Shown here: piece after piece, positions 5,926-8,517 of the stretch
How positions within the stretch are numbered: position 1 is the first letter of the stretch
How the letters are laid out: each line of letters opens with the position of its first letter
DNA from: JBLHKS01 sp047620505
GTDB taxonomy: Bacteria > Verrucomicrobiota > Verrucomicrobiia > Verrucomicrobiales > DEV007
NCBI GenBank assembly: GCA_047620505.1
Contig: JBLHKS010000282.1
Span: forward strand, 1-8,517
DNA: 8,517 nucleotides
Direction: 5' to 3'
Made by a program: the position numbers and the translations under genes
The notes under the pieces: generated by a model
Databases searched by the model: none
The model's input: only the letters and a program-made list of their open reading frames with translations
Told to the model about the DNA's origin: nothing

Positions 5926-6552
5926 ATGAAAAGAATGATCACCCTCGCCAGCGCCCTGCTGGCATTTTGTATTTTCGCACCTCTTGCCCAGGCCGAAAAC
6001 AAGGACCAGGAACTCTACGGCAAAGGGAAAGCTGCGTTCGAAAGCGGAAACTACAAAGTCGCTTATGAAGTCTTCACCGACCTCGTAAAACGCCACCCCA
6101 GTCACGCGAAAATCCGTTATTACCAGCGCAACTCGCGCCTCAAGCTTCTTCAAGTCGCTCCGAAAGCCGGGCTTGAAGCGGAACTTCAGGCGATCAAAGT
6201 CCCTGAAATATCGCTCGAAGACGCCAGTCTCGATCTCGCCTTCCAATTCATTACGATGAAGGCAACGGAACTTTCAGGCGGAGAAATTAAGGCCAATTTC
6301 ATCTACAAAGGCCCGAAAGACGAGCGCGAGGACCCGCAGATCTCGCTAAAACTCACCAACGTTCCGTTGAGCGAAGTCATCCGCTACATCGGAGAGATGA
6401 CTGGCACGCATTTCAAATTCGAGCAGCACGCAATCGTCGCGACGCCAATTCGCAATCTCGCGGTTCCTGCCGAAACTCAGCCCGCACCGGCCAAAACGAT
6501 AGACCCCTTCGCTCCACGGGCGAAAAAGGACGATCTGAATCCGTTCGCCTGA
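5926..6552 (+). CDS. Secreted small protein with TPR-like and STN-like segments
   Basis: I chose ATG 5926 (208 residues) because AAGGAG lies 5 bases upstream and a Sec signal peptide follows (MKRMITLASALLAFCIFAPLAQA, cleavage likely after residue 23). The frame is open further upstream, but that part has no such signals. Residues about 28-60 (ELYGKGKAAFESGNYKVAYEVFTDLVKRHPSHA) read as one TPR-type helical pair. Residues about 84-175 follow the plan of the STN/secretin N-terminal fold: KVPEISLEDASLDLAFQFI, then DPQISLKLTNVPLSEVIRYIGEMTGTHFKFEQHAIVATP. In secretins and TonB-type receptors this fold sits in the periplasm and mediates contacts, but no beta-barrel follows here. The tail is Pro/Ala-rich with two similar ends, DPFA and NPFA. 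A free periplasmic adaptor role is inferred; no named family is claimed. Confidence 0.85.
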   Translation: MKRMITLASALLAFCIFAPLAQAENKDQELYGKGKAAFESGNYKVAYEVFTDLVKRHPSHAKIRYYQRNSRLKLLQVAPKAGLEAELQAIKVPEISLEDASLDLAFQFITMKATELSGGEIKANFIYKGPKDEREDPQISLKLTNVPLSEVIRYIGEMTGTHFKFEQHAIVATPIRNLAVPAETQPAPAKTIDPFAPRAKKDDLNPFA

Positions 6553-6569
6553 GGTTCTCGAAATCTCGA

Positions 6570-6601
6570 TTCGTTTGGCTGATCTAAGTTAGCCGAACGA
6601 A
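6570..6601. terminator. Hairpin between convergent genes
   Basis: TTCGTTTGGCT (6570-6580) pairs with AGCCGAACGAA (6591-6601), 11 pairs including one G-U, with a 10-base loop. It lies between the stop of the plus-strand gene (6552) and the stop of the minus-strand gene (6605). That position suits a bidirectional terminator, although no strong T-run is present on either side. Confidence 0.5.
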
Positions 6602-6604
6602 AGT

Positions 6605-6961
6605 TTACTGATCGCGGACGACTTTGCCGCCGATCCCAAGAATCGTCGCGTTCTGTTTTGCGGTCTCAGCTTCGGCAATGTTTCCGTCTGCGACGTACAT
6701 CTGGGAAAGCGCAGTCCAAGCGAGCTGATCGTTTGGCTGAAGGGTCGTCGATTGGAGAGCGGCACCGATCGCCGGCTTTAAATCGCCGTTTTTCATCAGC
6801 GCCAAGCCCAGCGCGTGCCAACCGTCGAAGAACTCGGGATCGATTTCGACGCACTGCCGGTATTTTTCGACCGCGCTCGCCAGATCGCCGACCGCAAGGT
6901 CTCCGGTTGCGTCGTCAAAAAGTTCATCGCGCTCGCACGCCTTATTGGAATCTAAGCTCAA
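6605..6961 (-). CDS. Small tetratricopeptide-repeat protein
   Basis: This is a 118-residue protein made almost wholly of TPR helices with no signal peptide, so it is probably cytosolic. Three repeats can be traced. The first is around residues 10-42 (DLAVGDLASAVEKYRQCVEIDP). The second is around 44-77 (FFDGWHALGLALMKNGDLKPAIGAALQSTTLQP). The third is around 78-110 (NDQLAWTALSQMYVADGNIAEAETAKQNATIL). The Trp/Leu/Gly, Tyr/Ala and Asp-Pro positions fit the TPR consensus. The assigned start is TTG at 6961; no ATG occurs before residue 56, and an ATG there would cut the repeat array. It begins 10 bases after the stop of the PpiD/SurA-like gene and is probably on the same transcript. TPRs bind other proteins; the partner is not visible. 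Confidence 0.85.
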   Translation of the reverse strand: MSLDSNKACERDELFDDATGDLAVGDLASAVEKYRQCVEIDPEFFDGWHALGLALMKNGDLKPAIGAALQSTTLQPNDQLAWTALSQMYVADGNIAEAETAKQNATILGIGGKVVRDQ

Positions 6962-6971
6962 AGCTAGATTT

Positions 6972-8517
6972 TTACGACCGGATGAAATCCTCGATACTGC
7001 GGGGTTCTTTTTCGTCCGCAGAGTTTATGAAAAAGGGATACTGCGGCTCGGCTTCTTTGATTCGCTCGCCGAACCAGGAGTTGAATGCTCGAGTTACAGC
7101 CTGCGAGCGCTGATCATCGTAGATTCGCTGGCGGTCGACTTCAGCGCTGGCCCTTTCCGGAAGCGCGCGCGCAGCGAGGTAAATCAGCAACGCTCCATCA
7201 TCGAGCAGCTCCGGATCACTGATTTCACCTGCGCGAAGAGTTTTCGCGAGACTCGAGGCCAGATAAGCGTGGTCGGAGCCCGTTGCCGATGTTTCAGAAG
7301 AAAACGGAGGAAGATAAACGGCCTCAACTCCCGCTGCTTTCATCGCGTCTTCCACAGTTTTGGCTGTCTTGATTTCAGCCGCGATTTTTTCTTTCAATTC
7401 CGCAGCAGCCACTTCTAGCCGGGAGTTGATTTCCTGCTTCGTCAGAATCTCAACAATCTCTTCTCGAGCCTCCTCAATGGTCAGCTGAGCAGGAGGCACG
7501 ATTTCGGTCAGGCGATAAAGATAGATTCCCTGCATCCCTTCAAACGCGACAACACGATCAATATCGCTTTCCTGGATAGCTCTGAATAGCCCGACCATCA
7601 TTACAGGCTCTTCGTTGAAAGGCTCAGGAACGGCCTCGAAAGCATCAGCAAACATGAGGTGCATCTGCGGTCCATATCTGGAAAGGAACTGGCGCAGCTG
7701 ATTGGGATCTTCCGGAATCCCGATCGAATTCAGATCAAGCGGGAATGCTTCAGCTTTGGCCAGCTCCAGCGGAGTGAAATCCTCAGCCTCTTTATGCTCA
7801 TCATTGTAGGTCGCAATCGCCTGCTCCAAGGTGCCTCCTTCTTCGTGGGTTGAGCCGTACATTCGGTTCACCGCATTTCGAATCTGAGTCGACTGGAAGC
7901 GCCACTGCTCGGGCGTAAGCGACTCTTCTTCGGGTTCCGCATTTTCAGCCTCCGCAAGTTCGGCATCTTTCTTCTCAGCAGCGGGTTCAGCAGCTGCTGG
8001 CGCGGCAGCCTCAGGTTCAGTCTTTTTCTTATCGGCAGCGGGCTCAGCAGGTGCTAGCGCAGCAGCCTCAGGTTCAGTCTTTTTCTTATCGGCAGCGGGT
8101 TCAGCAGGTGCTGGGGCGGCCGGCTCAGGTTCGGTCTTTTTCTTATCGGCAGCGGGTTCAGCAGGTGCTGGCGCGGCCTCAGCAGGTTCGGCCTTTTTCT
8201 TATCGGCAGCGGGTTCAGCAGGTGCTGGGGCGGCCTCAGCAGGTTCGGCCTTTTTCTTCTCAGCAGCGGGTTCAGCAGGTGCTGGGGCGGCTGTCTCAGG
8301 TTCAGCAGGCTTGATTTCAGAATCTGCATTCTCCGTTCCCTCCTGACAATCGTCGGCTTCCGGATCAGTCTCAGGTGCTGCGGGCGCGGGCTCAGGTGCT
8401 GCGGGCGCGGGCTCAGGTGCTGCGGGCGCGGGCTCAGGTGCTGCGGGCGCGGGCTCAGGTGCTGCGGGCGCGGGCGCTGGAGTCGTGGGCGCGGGCGCTG
8501 GAGTCGTGGGCGCGGGC
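6972..8517 (-). CDS. PpiD/SurA-like envelope folding protein, 5' end outside the window
   Basis: The frame is open from the right edge to the TAA at 6972-6974, giving 514 visible residues; the true start lies outside. An internal GTG at 7871 is not the start, because the frame continues upstream without a stop. The visible N-terminal third is repetitive linker: two PAPTTPA units, five PAPAAPE units, an acidic stretch with one Cys, then six 19-residue units of the type APAPAEPAADKKKTEPEPA. The last 324 residues are globular and helical, starting around SLTPEQWRFQSTQIRNAV. The phrase GIYLYRLTEIVPPAQLTIEEAREEIVEIL, followed by a long charged helix and later AKTLRAGEISDPELLDDGALLIYL, matches the layout of the C-terminal part of PpiD/SurA-type peptidyl-prolyl isomerases. 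A canonical parvulin catalytic set is not clear. By family it would be an envelope-anchored chaperone. Confidence 0.85.
   Translation of the reverse strand, partial: PAPTTPAPAPTTPAPAPAAPEPAPAAPEPAPAAPEPAPAAPEPAPAAPETDPEADDCQEGTENADSEIKPAEPETAAPAPAEPAAEKKKAEPAEAAPAPAEPAADKKKAEPAEAAPAPAEPAADKKKTEPEPAAPAPAEPAADKKKTEPEAAALAPAEPAADKKKTEPEAAAPAAAEPAAEKKDAELAEAENAEPEEESLTPEQWRFQSTQIRNAVNRMYGSTHEEGGTLEQAIATYNDEHKEAEDFTPLELAKAEAFPLDLNSIGIPEDPNQLRQFLSRYGPQMHLMFADAFEAVPEPFNEEPVMMVGLFRAIQESDIDRVVAFEGMQGIYLYRLTEIVPPAQLTIEEAREEIVEILTKQEINSRLEVAAAELKEKIAAEIKTAKTVEDAMKAAGVEAVYLPPFSSETSATGSDHAYLASSLAKTLRAGEISDPELLDDGALLIYLAARALPERASAEVDRQRIYDDQRSQAVTRAFNSWFGERIKEAEPQYPFFINSADEKEPRSIEDFIRS
7947..8288 (-). repeat. 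Six tandem 57-bp units encoding an Ala-Pro/Lys linker
   Basis: Six in-register 57-bp units lie at 8232-8288, 8175-8231, 8118-8174, 8061-8117, 8004-8060 and 7947-8003. Each encodes 19 residues with the plan Ala-Pro-rich, EPAA, D/E-KKK, then an acidic end. The central four are closest to one another, while the last (7947-8003) is the most diverged. Differences are mostly single substitutions, typical of expansion by slippage or recombination. The last unit carries the palindrome CAGCAGCTGCTG where the others have CAGCAGGTGCTG or a close variant, a single G-to-C change. Confidence 0.95.
7988..7999. repeat. Palindromic repeat copy 6 (in tandem array)
   Basis: CAGCAGCTGCTG sits in the most diverged 57-bp unit and is read in a different frame (Ala-rich, not Gln-Gln-Leu-Leu). 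It may have arisen from the array sequence by one base change. Confidence 0.85.
8370..8474 (-). repeat. Five exact tandem 21-bp units encoding PAPAAPE
   Basis: Units at 8370-8390, 8391-8411, 8412-8432, 8433-8453 and 8454-8474 are identical. Identity at synonymous positions points to recent expansion. The repeat keeps the reading frame, because 21 is a multiple of 3. Confidence 0.95.
8475..8516 (-). repeat. Two exact tandem 21-bp units encoding PAPTTPA
   Basis: Units at 8475-8495 and 8496-8516 are identical and share the GGGCGCGGG end of the neighbouring family. The array probably continues past the window edge. Confidence 0.9.

Noticed and set aside
8051..8314. Repetitive plus- and other-frame open reading frames over the 57-bp array
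   Set aside because: Periodic repeats leave all frames open; only the minus-strand frame continues into a globular domain.
7947..8516. Tandem repeats as a possible CRISPR array
   Set aside because: The units are directly adjacent with no unique spacers and keep one reading frame, so they are protein-coding repeats.

Overview
The window looks like chromosomal DNA from a free-living Gram-negative bacterium of the PVC group, most likely Verrucomicrobiota. I infer this from a secreted formylglycine sulfatase, several exported proteins of unknown function, a small TPR + STN-type periplasmic protein, very alanine/proline/lysine-rich linkers, and weak or absent Shine-Dalgarno sequences at most starts. 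No marker here fixes the phylum. Base composition is moderately GC-rich and fairly even. I see no tRNA, rRNA, transposase, integrase, phage gene or CRISPR array.

Layout. (1) 67-3496, minus strand: ruvA (Holliday-junction binding) leads a tight run into a 460-residue protein with ATP-grasp-like features and then a secreted sulfatase. (2) 3546-4734, plus strand: an exported protein of unknown family, divergent from ruvA across 49 bp, then an AT-rich gap and a small predicted winged-helix DNA-binding protein with an alanine-rich tail. (3) 4735-5712, plus strand: a strongly structured inverted-repeat region just upstream of nuoA (complex I subunit), followed by a Dabb-family gene rather than nuoB. 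(4) 5926-6552, plus strand: a secreted TPR + STN-like protein with the best Shine-Dalgarno of the window. (5) 6605-8517, minus strand: a small TPR protein directly downstream of the 3' part of a large PpiD/SurA-like protein that runs off the right edge. The visible N-terminal side of that protein is a long tandem-repeat linker made of three different repeat families. A hairpin lies between the convergent gene ends at 6553-6604.

How the genes relate. Most appear to be housekeeping or envelope genes in short transcription units. The PpiD/SurA-like protein and the TPR protein are probably co-transcribed. I do not see a defence system or a classic gene cluster. The signal that the gene list does not explain is a perfect palindrome, AGCAGCTGCT (core of CAGCAGCTGCTG). 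It occurs six times, plus one 11-of-12 near-copy, in both coding orientations, in two intergenic gaps and in more than one reading frame. By rough chance (8517/4^10) fewer than 0.01 copies are expected. This is the best candidate for something undescribed: a highly iterated palindrome or a small dispersed element.
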